This document shows, piece by piece, positions 39,354-39,463 of a stretch of DNA of 39,463 bases. Origin of the DNA: BB31 sp964582525 (GTDB lineage: Bacteria > Pseudomonadota > Gammaproteobacteria > Beggiatoales > Beggiatoaceae); the NCBI GenBank assembly GCA_964582525.1, contig CAZOSP010000018.1, positions 1 through 39,463 of the forward strand. Direction: 5' to 3'. Within the stretch, counting starts at the first letter, position 1, and every line of letters starts with the position of its first letter. Below the pieces are notes generated by a model. It saw only the letters and a program-made list of their open reading frames with translations. It was not told the DNA's origin and did not search any database. A program made the position numbers and the translations under genes.

Positions 39354-39463
39354 GGGGAATAAGGGGAATAAGGGGAATAAGGGGAATAAGGGGAATAAGG
39401 GGAATAAAGGGAATAAAGGGAATAAAGGGAATAAAGGGAATAAAGGGAATAAAGGGAATAAAG
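39354..39463. repeat. 9-bp tandem repeat running off the window end
   Basis: Six copies of GGGGAATAA (39354-39407) are followed by six copies of AGGGAATAA and a partial one to the edge. The G/A variant is sorted into two blocks, a sign of copy-number expansion by slippage or unequal exchange. Just before it, at 39330-39350, related words (GGAATAAAGGAATAAAGGGG) occur. The + strand has a stop in one frame; the minus strand has no stop within the repeat, so a minus-strand gene ending here cannot be excluded. Confidence 0.9.

Noticed and set aside
1..39463. tRNA, rRNA or known riboswitch genes
   Set aside because: Scanned for T-loop words, rRNA-like blocks and common riboswitch cores; none seen by eye.

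Overview
The window looks like chromosomal DNA of a gammaproteobacterium. Gene content and order fit this class: lptM-lysA divergent from cyaY, proC-yggT, dacB, mpl, tamA, gltD, a T2SS/T4P-type ATPase. Several features suggest a sulfur-oxidising filamentous lineage (Thiotrichales/Beggiatoa-like): a sulfide:quinone-reductase-like flavoprotein, an IPTL-CTERM surface protein, slr1658/slr1659-type regulators, DUF29, and many dispersed palindromic repeats. That placement is inference; there is no rRNA or tRNA gene to test it.

Layout. 1-332: 3' end of a surface protein with a Thr-Gly dipeptide stalk and an IPTL-CTERM sorting tail. 349-459: double-palindrome repeat. 515-1864 (-): fused methionine sulfoxide reductase. 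1948-2022 (-): domains V-VI of a dead group II intron. 2389-3773 (+): proC-yggT. 3833-5241 (-): lptM-lysA, divergent from cyaY (5464-5793 +). 5880-8798: M16C peptidase. 8957-10690: GspE/PilB ATPase, after a tandem palindromic repeat. 10815-14297 (-): dnaE, divergent from yhbY (14400-14696 +).

15113-19804 (+) is a signalling cluster: hybrid histidine kinase, SiaB/slr1658-like GHKL protein, STAS-like protein and a second histidine kinase, closed by an intrinsic terminator. The leader of the SiaB-like gene has four mutually exclusive pairing segments, the last being the ribosome binding site. 19834-21404: DUF4381 and a VWA (BatA-like) protein. 21496-25516 (-): folD, a retropepsin-like protease, gltD and uppP.

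25688-28884 (-) is an AT-rich island that looks acquired. It holds a two-gene operon with overlapping reading frames: an 833-aa protein joining an N-terminal GTPase-like domain to a C-terminal ABC/OLD-type ATPase, and a 179-aa protein with a PD-(D/E)xK-like nuclease motif. A 41-codon remnant of a second nuclease copy lies upstream. I do not recognise this combination as a named defence system; it is the best candidate here for an undescribed system.

28951-33006 (-): dacB - gamma-carbonic-anhydrase-like gene - tamA. 33138-35009 (+): membrane protein and mpl. Together with uppP, dacB and mpl put several steps of peptidoglycan synthesis and recycling in this window. 35039-35404: 14-bp and 58-bp tandem repeats. 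35458-38124 (-): SQR-like flavoprotein, EamA transporter and YdcH-like protein. 38827-39297 (+): DUF29 protein, followed by a 9-bp tandem repeat running off the end.

Most intergenic spaces carry repeats: a double TTCCCAAG palindrome (3 copies), GGCTGTC-ended MITE-like pieces, CTTCTAGGTTT palindromes, CCTGACAGG hairpins and GGCGGATTA elements. This points to a genome rich in small palindromic repeats.
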